NCBI RefSeq assembly: GCF_017104715.1
Contig: NZ_JAAGPI010000015.1
Location: 124,001-188,000, forward strand
From: Burkholderia sp. Ac-20365
Lineage (GTDB): Bacteria; Pseudomonadota; Gammaproteobacteria; Burkholderiales; Burkholderiaceae
DNA: 64,000 bases
Direction: 5' to 3'
Part shown: piece by piece, positions 52,397-60,448 of the stretch
Layout of the letters: every line of letters begins with the position of its first letter
Numbering within the stretch: position 1 is the first letter of the stretch
Position numbers and translations under genes: made by a program
The notes under the pieces: generated by a model
Seen by the model: the letters and a program-made list of their open reading frames with translations, nothing else
What the model was told of the DNA's origin: nothing
The model's database searches: none

Positions 52397-53518
52397 ATGA
52401 CGATCAGCTTTCCCGTCGAACCCGATTTCGACACGCAGCGCAATCAGTTTCTCTCCGCCGCGAAGTCGGCCGGTGCCACCGTGACGTCGTATGCCCATCC
52501 TCTGAAAGGACCGAAGGGCGAAGCGCTCGCGACCGACGTCGCGTGGCTCGGCAAGCCGGATGCTTCGCGCGTGCTGATGACGCTGTCGGGCACGCATGGC
52601 GTGGAAGGCTATTACGGCTCGACGTGTCAGTCAGCATGGCTGCGCGAACTTGGAACGCAGACGTTGCCGGACGATGTCGCCGTGTTGATGGTTCATCTGA
52701 TTAATCCGTGGGGCACAGCGTGGGTCAGGCGCGTGAACGAAGACAACATCGACCTGAATCGCAACTTTATCGACTTCACGGCCGGGCCGCCTGCGAATCC
52801 GCGTTATGAAGAGCTACATGAAATCTACGCGTGTCGCGACATCGACGGCCCTCAACGTCAACATGCCGATGCGCTGCTGGCGAAGCAGATCGAGGCATTA
52901 GGCTGGTCGGGCGTGCAGTCGATTGTCGGCGCGGGCCAGTATCGTCATGCGGACGGGCTTTTCTACGGCGGGCAGCAGGCTACGTGGTCGAACCGCACGC
53001 TGCGCGACATCGCAGCACGTTTTCTCAAACCGGCTCAGGTCGCGATTGCGTTCGATCTGCACACGGGCGCAGGCGCATTCGGTCATCCGATGCTGATGTC
53101 GATCACGCAGTCCGCGTATCCGGCGCTCCCGGATGCGCAGCGTCTCTTTGGCCCGTGGCTCTATACGCTGATCACGCATGCCGATGCAGCCGCGAGCGAG
53201 ACGGGCGTGGTCGCGCGTGCCACAGGCTACACGTCGCAAGCAATGCTGGACGCACTGCCCGATACGCATCTGATGCAACTGGTGATCGAATGCGGCACGT
53301 ATCCCGAAGCGCCGATGCATACCGCCTTGCGTGACGACCACTGGCTGCATCTCTACGGCGATCCGTTCGATGTGCGTGGCCGCGCAATCAGCCGCGCGCT
53401 GTTCGAATCGTTCATGCCCGCCGACACCGACTGGCGCGAACTGGTGTGGACGCGCACGCGCCAGATCTGGACGCGTGCGCTGGCTGCGCTGCCCGGCATC
53501 ACGCCCGGGCAGCGGTAA
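52397..53518 (+). CDS. DUF2817 family M14-like zinc carboxypeptidase
   Basis: A 373-residue protein matching DUF2817, a branch of the M14 carboxypeptidase fold. The zinc motif HxxE is at His67/Glu70 (SGTHGVEGYYG), the third ligand probably in FDLHTGAG, and a candidate catalytic glutamate in VIECGTYPE. No signal peptide, so cytosolic. It starts 16 bases after the reductase stop (AGAGG upstream), so it belongs to the oxygenase operon. It may cleave an amide or peptide bond in the oxygenase's substrate or product. Confidence 0.87.
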   Translation: MTISFPVEPDFDTQRNQFLSAAKSAGATVTSYAHPLKGPKGEALATDVAWLGKPDASRVLMTLSGTHGVEGYYGSTCQSAWLRELGTQTLPDDVAVLMVHLINPWGTAWVRRVNEDNIDLNRNFIDFTAGPPANPRYEELHEIYACRDIDGPQRQHADALLAKQIEALGWSGVQSIVGAGQYRHADGLFYGGQQATWSNRTLRDIAARFLKPAQVAIAFDLHTGAGAFGHPMLMSITQSAYPALPDAQRLFGPWLYTLITHADAAASETGVVARATGYTSQAMLDALPDTHLMQLVIECGTYPEAPMHTALRDDHWLHLYGDPFDVRGRAISRALFESFMPADTDWRELVWTRTRQIWTRALAALPGITPGQR

Positions 53519-53522
53519 AGTC

Positions 53523-54350
53523 TCAGGCCAAAGCCCGGCTCGCGGCCGCAGCACGGCCGCGCAGCCAGTTGATGCTTGCGAACAGCAGCACAGCGAAAAC
53601 GATCAGCATCGTCGCGACGGCGAGGATAGACGGATCGATCGAATCGCGGATGCCGCTCCACATCTGGCGCGGCACTGTGGTCTGATCCGGTCCGCCGATG
53701 AACAGGATCACGATCACTTCATCGAATGAGGTCGCGAACGCGAACACGCTGCCCGTCGCAACGGCGGGCGTGATCAGCGGCAAGGTGACGCGCCTGAATG
53801 CGACCCACGGCTTTGCGCCAAGACCCGATGCGGCACGCAGCAGGCTTTGATCGAACGACAGCAGCGATGCCGTCACGGTGATCACCACGAACGGCGTGCC
53901 GAGCGCCGCATGCGCCAGCACGACGCCCGGATACGAGTTAACAAGGCCCAGCGGCGCAAAGATCAGATAGAACCCGGCCGCAACGACGACGATGGGCACG
54001 ATCATCGGGGAAATGATGATCGGCATGATGAGCGAGCGCAGCGGAAATTGCGTACGGCTCAAGCCGAGCGCGGCGAGCGTGCCCAGGCAGGTTGCGATCA
54101 GCGTCGATGCCGCGCCGATGCCCAGACTGTTCAGCAACGCGCGCTGCCAGTCGGAACTCGTGAGTGCCTGCTCGTACCAGCGCAGCGAAAAGCCTTGCAA
54201 CGGGTACGAGAAGTACGAGCCTGAATTGAACGAGAGCGGAATGATCGCGAGAATCGGCGCGATCAGAAAGAACAGCACGATGGCTGTGTGCGCGCGTACC
54301 CAATGTCCCGCGATGCGCTCGGTCAGTACTTTCTTCCGTTGGTTTTGCAT
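53523..54350 (-). CDS. ABC transporter permease, PotC type
   Basis: A 275-residue inner-membrane permease with six hydrophobic segments and the binding-protein-dependent permease motif around AASGLGAKPWVAFRRVTLPLI (the EAA loop that contacts the ATPase). It is the last gene of the operon and ends four bases from the convergent DUF2817 gene. The neighbours place it in a spermidine/putrescine-type importer. Confidence 0.9.
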   Translation of the reverse strand: MQNQRKKVLTERIAGHWVRAHTAIVLFFLIAPILAIIPLSFNSGSYFSYPLQGFSLRWYEQALTSSDWQRALLNSLGIGAASTLIATCLGTLAALGLSRTQFPLRSLIMPIIISPMIVPIVVVAAGFYLIFAPLGLVNSYPGVVLAHAALGTPFVVITVTASLLSFDQSLLRAASGLGAKPWVAFRRVTLPLITPAVATGSVFAFATSFDEVIVILFIGGPDQTTVPRQMWSGIRDSIDPSILAVATMLIVFAVLLFASINWLRGRAAAASRALA

Positions 54351-54380
54351 GTCGGTTCCTCGTCGTCGTGCACGTGTGAC

Positions 54381-55646
54381 TCAACCGAAGCGCAAACGGT
54401 CGATGCCGACGATGCGGTTGAACAGAAAATAGAAGATCGCAGTGAAGATCACCAGATACGCCGAGAGCGCGCCTGCAAGTCCCCAGTTGAGCTGCGTATT
54501 CGTCTGCATCGCGATGAGCTGGCTGATCATCTCGTCACCGGCGCCGCCGAGCAGCGCGGGCGTGATGTAGTAACCAAGCGCGAGCACGAACACGAGGAAG
54601 CAGCCTGCACCGACACCTGGCAGCGTTTGCGGCACATACACGCGCACGAATGCCGTGAACGGATGGGCGCCGAGCGATTGCGCTGCGCGCACATAGATGG
54701 GCGACACGCTCTTCATCACCGAATAGATCGCGAGAATCATGTAAGGCAGCAGCACATGCGTCATGCCGATCAGCACACCCGTGCGATTGAAAATGAGCGG
54801 CAACGGATGCGAAGCGAGGCCGAGTCCCATCAGCAGACTGTTGATGACACCACCCGGTTGCAGCAGCACGTACCACGCCGTCGTGCGCACCAGCAGCGAT
54901 GTCCAGAACGGCACGATCACGAGCAGCATCAGACGGTTGCTGCTTTTGTCGGGCAGATTGGCGAGCATCCACGCGACGGGATAGCCGAGCAGCAGGCAAA
55001 GCAGCGTGACCGTTGCGCTGATCGAGATCGTGCGCAAAAACGCTTGCCGGTAGACGGATGCATTGGCAGGCAGGGACTCGATTGAGCCTTGCGGCGTGAC
55101 TTGCGCATCGACGGCGGCGAGCAGATAGTCCGGTGTCGGCGATGCGGCGGCGCGTTTCAGCAGGCGCCATGTTTCAGGGGAATTCCAGCGCTCGTCGAGA
55201 TCGACGAGTGCGGGTTTCCATGCGGATGGCGCGTCGGCGGGAATGTTGCGCGCGGTGCGCATCAACAGACTGCGGAACTCCGGCTGCGCGAAGTTCAAAC
55301 GGCGCGCAACCGTGCCCAGTTGTCCGCTTGCCTGTGCGGATTTCAGTCCGGCCGCGAGCAGGGCGAATGTATGCTCGTCCGGTACGCCGCGTCCATCCCA
55401 CGCATTGAGGGCCCGCGTGAGCGCAGGCATGCTGTCAGGCACTTCGTGATTCTGCACGCTGCGGGCGAGCAGCAATGCGATCGGTGCGATGAACGTTGAC
55501 AGCAGGAACAGGATCAACGGCAGCGCGAGCAGCAGCGCCTGAGTCGATGCGCGGCGGCGCGCCTTCTGGAAAGACGCGCGGCCGCCGGCTCTCGACGGAG
55601 AGCCCGAAGCCGTGGCTTGGGCCGATACGGGCATGCTTGGATTCAC
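54381..55646 (-). CDS. ABC transporter permease, PotB type, with a long periplasmic insert
   Basis: A 421-residue permease, over 100 residues longer than PotB. After a cytoplasmic tail and first membrane segment (about 33-58) comes a roughly 140-residue soluble stretch (about 65-205) before the remaining five segments. The EAA loop is AAQSLGAHPFTAFVRVYVPQTLPG. The start is GTG 55646 (AGAGAG upstream) or ATG 55634. Such inserts are known in some PotB-like permeases and may contact the binding protein. Confidence 0.88.
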   Translation of the reverse strand: MNPSMPVSAQATASGSPSRAGGRASFQKARRRASTQALLLALPLILFLLSTFIAPIALLLARSVQNHEVPDSMPALTRALNAWDGRGVPDEHTFALLAAGLKSAQASGQLGTVARRLNFAQPEFRSLLMRTARNIPADAPSAWKPALVDLDERWNSPETWRLLKRAAASPTPDYLLAAVDAQVTPQGSIESLPANASVYRQAFLRTISISATVTLLCLLLGYPVAWMLANLPDKSSNRLMLLVIVPFWTSLLVRTTAWYVLLQPGGVINSLLMGLGLASHPLPLIFNRTGVLIGMTHVLLPYMILAIYSVMKSVSPIYVRAAQSLGAHPFTAFVRVYVPQTLPGVGAGCFLVFVLALGYYITPALLGGAGDEMISQLIAMQTNTQLNWGLAGALSAYLVIFTAIFYFLFNRIVGIDRLRFG

Positions 55647-55679
55647 GTCGGGCTCTCTTTGCTCGGTTTAAACAATGCT

Positions 55680-56726
55680 TTACTGCGTCAGCCAGGTCTG
55701 GAAACGCTTGTTGATCTGGTCTGCGTTGTCGGCCCAGAAGTTCGCGTTGATCTGCAATGCACGCTTGAAGTTCTGCGGCGAAGTCGGCAGATCGCTCAGA
55801 CGTTGCTTGTCGACGAGTGCGATTGCGTCCTTGCGCGGCGGCGCATAGGCGATGTACTTCGACAGATCCGCGTACGCCTTCGGCTGCGAGGCCGAGACGA
55901 TGAACTTCGCCGCTGCGTCCGCGTGCTTCGCGCCGGTCGGGATGCCCCACCAGTCGAAGTCATAGACCTGCGCGTCCCAGACGGCCTTGAAGGGCTTGTT
56001 GTCCTTCTTCGCGGCATCGTCGATACGGCCGTTGTAGGCTTGTGTCATCACCACCGCACCGTCAGCCAGCAGCTGCGGCGCCTGCGCGCCCGATTCCCAC
56101 CAGACGATGTTCTTCTTGATCGTATCGAGCTTCTTGAACGCGCGATCGACGCCAGCGGGCGTGGCGAGTACCTTGTAGACATCTTTCGGATCGACACCGT
56201 CGGCAATCAGTGCCCATTCCATCGACACCTTCGGCGACTTGCGCAGACCGCGCTTGCCCGGGAATTTCTGCAGATCGAAGAAGTCGGCGACGGTAGTCGG
56301 CGCTGTCTTCAGCTTGCTCGCATCGTAGGCAAAGACGGTCGACCACACCATGCTCGCAACCGCGCAATCGCTGATCGAACCGGGAATGAAATCGCTCGTC
56401 TTGCCGAGCGTCTTCTTGTCGAACTTCTGCAAGAGACCTTCGTCGCAGGCGGTGATGGCATCGTTGGTTTCGAGGTCGATCAGATCCCACGTCGTGTTCT
56501 TCGCCTGTTCCATTGCGGAGAGCTTGGCGAGGCCGCCGTCGTACGATTCCGTCGAGAAGCCCACGCCCGTTGCCTGCGTGAACGGCTCGAAATAAGCCTT
56601 CTTTGCAGCGGCTTCATAAGCGCCGCCGAAGGTCACGACGGAAAGCGTTTCTGCGGCCCACGTACTGGCAGTCGCGAAAGCAAATACGGAAAGGGCGGCA
56701 AGTTGTGCCTTGAGATGAGTGCGCAT
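55680..56726 (-). CDS. PotD-like ABC transporter substrate-binding protein
   Basis: A 348-residue periplasmic protein. The signal peptide ends near TWAAET (about 26). ETLSVVTFGGAYEAAAKKAYFEPF, then TTWDLIDLETNDAITACDEGLL and YDFDWWGIPTGAKHADAA, is typical of the PotD/spermidine-type family. The ATG at 56726 fits the signal; longer frames lack one. It follows the ATPase gene by one base. Substrate could be a polyamine, opine or quaternary amine. Confidence 0.9.
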   Translation of the reverse strand: MRTHLKAQLAALSVFAFATASTWAAETLSVVTFGGAYEAAAKKAYFEPFTQATGVGFSTESYDGGLAKLSAMEQAKNTTWDLIDLETNDAITACDEGLLQKFDKKTLGKTSDFIPGSISDCAVASMVWSTVFAYDASKLKTAPTTVADFFDLQKFPGKRGLRKSPKVSMEWALIADGVDPKDVYKVLATPAGVDRAFKKLDTIKKNIVWWESGAQAPQLLADGAVVMTQAYNGRIDDAAKKDNKPFKAVWDAQVYDFDWWGIPTGAKHADAAAKFIVSASQPKAYADLSKYIAYAPPRKDAIALVDKQRLSDLPTSPQNFKRALQINANFWADNADQINKRFQTWLTQ

Positions 56727-56727
56727 G

Positions 56728-57915
56728 TCAGTTGGCTCCTGCGGGTGCGGTTGTAATAATGGAAGGTGACAGGGACGGCGTTGAGTAATTGGCGGGCGCA
56801 TTACGCTGCGCGCTGGCGGTTGCTGCGAGAATCTTGCAGTCGTCGTGGCGCCATGCCACTTCGACCATGTCGCCCGATGCAGGCAGCGCATGGCGCTGCG
56901 TATTCGGCACCTTGACGACGATGCTGTCGCGCGAGCCGAGCTTCAGATGCACGCGATGATGATCGCCGCAGTACACGAGTTCTTCGACACGCGCCTGCAC
57001 GACGTTGCTATCCGCATCGATCTGCGTGCCTTCCGCGCTCGGGATATGCGCGCGCTCGGGGCGCAGCGCGAGCATCGCGTCATCGCCTTCACGCAAGCCG
57101 CTTTCGCAACGGCCACGGATGATGCTGCCGTCGGCGAGTGCAAGCGTGGCCTGATCGCCGCTCACGTTCACCACGCGGCCCGTCAGTCCATTGTTCTCGC
57201 CGACGAAGTTCGCAACGAACGCGTTTTGCGCATTCTCATAGAGTTCGCTGGGCGTCGCTGCCTGCTGGATGCGACCATCGGAAAACACGGCAACGCGGTC
57301 CGACATGGTCAGCGCTTCCGCCTGATCGTGCGTCACATAGACGATGGTCAGTGACAGTTCGCGATGCAGCCGCATGATTTCGTATTGCATCGTCTCGCGC
57401 AGACGCTTGTCGAGTGCGCCGAGCGGTTCGTCCATCAGCACGACACTCGGCTCGAACACCAGTGCGCGCGCCAGCGCGACACGCTGCTGCTGTCCACCGG
57501 AGAGTTGCGAAGGACGCCGGTTCGCCAGATGCGGCAACTCGATCATCTCGAGCGCGCGCTTCACACGCGTCTTCTGTTCGGCACGGCTCACGTGACGAAC
57601 AGAAAGCGGAAACGCCACGTTCTCGGCAATCGTCAGATGCGGAAAGAGCGCGTAGTTCTGGAACACCATGCCGATGTCGCGCTGATGCGGCGGCTTGTCG
57701 TCGAGCCGTTTACCATCGAGACGAATCTCGCCTTGCGTGGGCGTTTCGAAACCGGCGAGCATCATCAGCGTCGTGGTCTTGCCTGACCCGGACGGTCCGA
57801 GCAGCGACAGGAATTCGCCCTTGCGCACGTCGAGGTTCAGATCGTCGACGACGTAATGCGCGCCGTCATACGATTTGCTCACGCCCGAAAATGATATGTA
57901 GGAAGGGTTTGACAT
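56728..57915 (-). CDS. ABC transporter ATP-binding protein, PotA type
   Basis: A 395-residue ATPase: Walker A GPSGSGKT, signature QLSGGQQQRVALARAL, Walker B VVLMDEPLGALD, H-loop YVTHDQAEAL. The C-terminal TOBE domain (about 290-370) is the regulatory part of PotA-type proteins. A 25-residue low-complexity tail follows. It lies 32 bases after the Rieske oxygenase and one base before the binding-protein gene. Confidence 0.92.
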   Translation of the reverse strand: MSNPSYISFSGVSKSYDGAHYVVDDLNLDVRKGEFLSLLGPSGSGKTTTLMMLAGFETPTQGEIRLDGKRLDDKPPHQRDIGMVFQNYALFPHLTIAENVAFPLSVRHVSRAEQKTRVKRALEMIELPHLANRRPSQLSGGQQQRVALARALVFEPSVVLMDEPLGALDKRLRETMQYEIMRLHRELSLTIVYVTHDQAEALTMSDRVAVFSDGRIQQAATPSELYENAQNAFVANFVGENNGLTGRVVNVSGDQATLALADGSIIRGRCESGLREGDDAMLALRPERAHIPSAEGTQIDADSNVVQARVEELVYCGDHHRVHLKLGSRDSIVVKVPNTQRHALPASGDMVEVAWRHDDCKILAATASAQRNAPANYSTPSLSPSIITTAPAGAN

Positions 57916-57947
57916 CGTGCTTGCGTCCTGTCGGTGTTGCGTCGAAA

Positions 57948-59096
57948 TCAGTGCGTGCCGATCTTCGCGGCGAGATAGCGCGCGAAGTCGTAATTGGGGC
58001 GTTCGAGATGACTCAGATTGCCGGGCTTCGCAAGCGGCGCATGCACGCCGCGAAACACGGCTTCTACGCCGCGCCGGTCTTCCGCGTTCACATCGTCGAG
58101 CAGCTTTTTGAGCGTCGCCATGTACTCGTGCGCTTGTGGATCGGCGATGAACTCAGGCGCGAGGCCGCCGCCGAAGCGGATATGGACGCGGCCCACGCCT
58201 TCCGGTTGCAGCACGAGATACCAGAAGTAGCCGGGCGTCAGCGTCACGAGATGCGTCGGATAGATCGCGAGCAACGCCGTCGTCTTGCGCCAGTGACCCG
58301 TGAGACGCGTGTTGTCGGGATGCGCATTGCCGATCGGCAAAGAAGCTTCCTTCGTGATCCAGTGATAGTTGAAGGCGGGAAGTCCCGGCGGACATTCCAT
58401 TTCTTCGAGCCGCGAATGCGGGCCTACCGTCGCGCGATGCAGCATCGGCAGGTGATAGCTCTCCATGAAGTTTTCCGCGAGGATCTTCCAGTTCGTGTCC
58501 CACACGTGTTCTTCATAGAAAGTTTCGATGTAGTCCGTCATGCCGTATGCGCCGATCAGTTCGCTCAATTCGGCAAGCCGCTTGTGAACGGGCAGGGCAT
58601 GCTCATCGAGCGTCACGTAGATCCAGCCTTGCCATTCCTCACACCGAATGGCAGGCAGACGATAGCTTTCCTTGCAGAAGCCTTCCTGACGATCCATCAG
58701 TGGCGCGCCCTTCAGCGCGCCATCGAGCGAGTAATTCCACGCGTGATACGGACACACGATGCGGCGCACATTGCCGCGCCCTTCGAGCAGCACCGACATG
58801 CGATGCAGGCACACATTCGACATCGCCTTTAGCTGCATCTGTTCGTCGCGCAACACGACGACAGGCTGATCGCCGATACGTGTAGTCAGATAGTCGCCGG
58901 CCTCTTTAAGCGTGCTCGCGCGGCCGACGCACTGCCATTCGCGCGCAAAGATGTCGCGCTCTTCCAGCGCAAGAAACTCGGGGGACGTGTAGACGCCGGG
59001 CGGCATTGCGTGCGCGTCGCTGAATGGCCGTTCGCAACCGGTCTGCAGTTCATCGACAAGCGCTTGCACTGTGATCGTCCTGGCCGGGTTTGCCAT
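57948..59096 (-). CDS. Rieske oxygenase, GbcA/carnitine-oxygenase-like
   Basis: A 382-residue ring-hydroxylating-type alpha subunit. Rieske ligands are Cys96/His98 (CLHRM) and Cys115/His118 (CPYHAW); the iron site NFMESYHLPMLH has His215 and His220 after the bridging Glu212. Members with NFxExYHxxxxH include glycine betaine, carnitine and choline oxygenases, which N-dealkylate or hydroxylate quaternary amines. AAGGAGG precedes the ATG. It is first in the transporter operon, so the importer likely brings in its substrate. No dedicated reductase adjoins it. Confidence 0.91.
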   Translation of the reverse strand: MANPARTITVQALVDELQTGCERPFSDAHAMPPGVYTSPEFLALEERDIFAREWQCVGRASTLKEAGDYLTTRIGDQPVVVLRDEQMQLKAMSNVCLHRMSVLLEGRGNVRRIVCPYHAWNYSLDGALKGAPLMDRQEGFCKESYRLPAIRCEEWQGWIYVTLDEHALPVHKRLAELSELIGAYGMTDYIETFYEEHVWDTNWKILAENFMESYHLPMLHRATVGPHSRLEEMECPPGLPAFNYHWITKEASLPIGNAHPDNTRLTGHWRKTTALLAIYPTHLVTLTPGYFWYLVLQPEGVGRVHIRFGGGLAPEFIADPQAHEYMATLKKLLDDVNAEDRRGVEAVFRGVHAPLAKPGNLSHLERPNYDFARYLAAKIGTH

Positions 59097-59212
59097 GCCG
59101 CCCTCCTTGTATCGAGCTTGCGAGAGCGCGCCTACGCTGGATTGCGCGGCATTGCGCTCGACATGGACATCAATCTATCAAGCCAAATTCCCAGCCAAAA
59201 TATTGTTTTTGG

Positions 59213-59241
59213 ATGCAAAACAAAGGTTTTACCTATACAGC
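59213..59241 (-). promoter_or_regulatory. Candidate LysR site before the Rieske-transporter operon
   Basis: Read on the minus strand, GCTGTATAGGTAAAACC is followed seven bases later by TGCAT. The same arrangement with two changed bases stands at 60271-60299. It lies 117-145 bases upstream of the Rieske start and 47 bases past the LysR stop. Confidence 0.6.
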
Positions 59242-59287
59242 CGACACACTGCCATGAGGTGCTTTTGACGCACGTTTTAAACCGTGT

Positions 59288-60214
59288 TCAAGAGTCCAGA
59301 TGCAGCCGCCGGATATAGGTCTCGCAATACGACGCGAACCGTTGCACGACTTGCCGTGGCCGCATCGTGCGCGATTGCGCGATGCCGAGCGTGGTCGCGT
59401 TGACGTTGTCCTTGAAGCGCTTCACGACGAAGTCTTCGCCGTCGACGGTGCGGTTCGATTTGAGCGGAAAGTTGAGGATGCTGTAGCCGAGTCCATTGGC
59501 CACCATGCCGCGTACGACTTCCGGTTGCGACGAGCGGAATGCCGGTACGGGGCGGCTGCCGACGGTATCGAACAGCGCCGCGAAATACTCGCGGCTATGC
59601 GGCAAATCCAGCATCACATAAGGCTCGTGCAGCAGATCCGCCAGCGACACTTTGCGCGCGCGTGCAAGCCGGTGAGAGGTCGGCAGGATCACATACGGCG
59701 GTAATGACAGCAGCGGCGTGAAGACGATGTCCTCGCTCAGATCGAGGCTATAGGTCAAAGCTATGTCGAGCGAACCGTCGTGCAGGCCGCTTAACAGACC
59801 GTCCTGATGCGCTTCGACGGTTCGAAACGAAATGCCCGCATGCTCGCTGGCAAAGCGGCTGATGAGCCGCGGCATCAACGGCGGCGCAAGCGAGACGAGG
59901 CAGCCGAGCGCAATCGAACCCGTCATGCCGCCGTCCATTTCCTTGGCGGACGTCTGCAATTCTTCCGCAATCTTCAGCAGATTGCGCGCCTGTCCAAGCA
60001 GATCGCGGCCCGCCTGCGTCAGCGACAGTCCGCTTGCGTGATGACGGATGAAAAGCTGCACGCCGAACGATGATTCGAGGTCCGCGAGCGCCGTCGAAAT
60101 GGATGGCTGGGAAATATGCAGACGCCGCGCGGCGGCCGTGAACGACAGCGCTTCCGCCGTGACGACGAAGTAACGCAACTGACGCAGCGAGTAACGCAGG
60201 GGATGGCTTTCCAT
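59288..60214 (-). CDS. LysR family transcriptional regulator
   Basis: A 308-residue regulator from ATG 60214 (GGAG upstream; the frame opens at 60424). The winged helix reads LSFTAAARRLHISQPSISTALADLE. The effector domain (ITGSI-like MTGSIALGCLVSLAPPLMP) matches the OxyR/CynR group. It sits between the Rieske-transporter operon (same strand, downstream) and the divergent flavin monooxygenase operon; near-identical motifs lie before both, so it probably controls both. Confidence 0.92.
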   Translation of the reverse strand: MESHPLRYSLRQLRYFVVTAEALSFTAAARRLHISQPSISTALADLESSFGVQLFIRHHASGLSLTQAGRDLLGQARNLLKIAEELQTSAKEMDGGMTGSIALGCLVSLAPPLMPRLISRFASEHAGISFRTVEAHQDGLLSGLHDGSLDIALTYSLDLSEDIVFTPLLSLPPYVILPTSHRLARARKVSLADLLHEPYVMLDLPHSREYFAALFDTVGSRPVPAFRSSQPEVVRGMVANGLGYSILNFPLKSNRTVDGEDFVVKRFKDNVNATTLGIAQSRTMRPRQVVQRFASYCETYIRRLHLDS

Positions 60215-60270
60215 CGGCAATGCTCCATATTCGGGCGTTCGTGAGCACCATTGTGAGGCGTTCAAAAATC

Positions 60271-60299
60271 GCTGCATAGGTAAATCCGATGCGATGCAT
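60271..60299 (+). promoter_or_regulatory. Candidate LysR site before the flavin monooxygenase operon
   Basis: GCTGCATAGGTAAATCC followed seven bases later by TGCAT, with 15 of 17 plus all five bases shared with the site at 59213-59241. It lies 57 bases before the LysR start and 150 bases before the monooxygenase ATG. An AT-rich run (60297-60322) that follows may be the promoter. Confidence 0.6.
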
Positions 60300-60448
60300 T
60301 TTTTAAATATATTTTTCAGATTCGGAGGGCGCGCGTAGATTCTGGACCACGACAGCTGATTCACGGCGCAGCGCGCCGAGTGGTTTGCATTCATTGAATG
60401 CAAGGCCATGACGGCTCGGATCAAATCGCCTTTCAGAAGGACTTAGCC

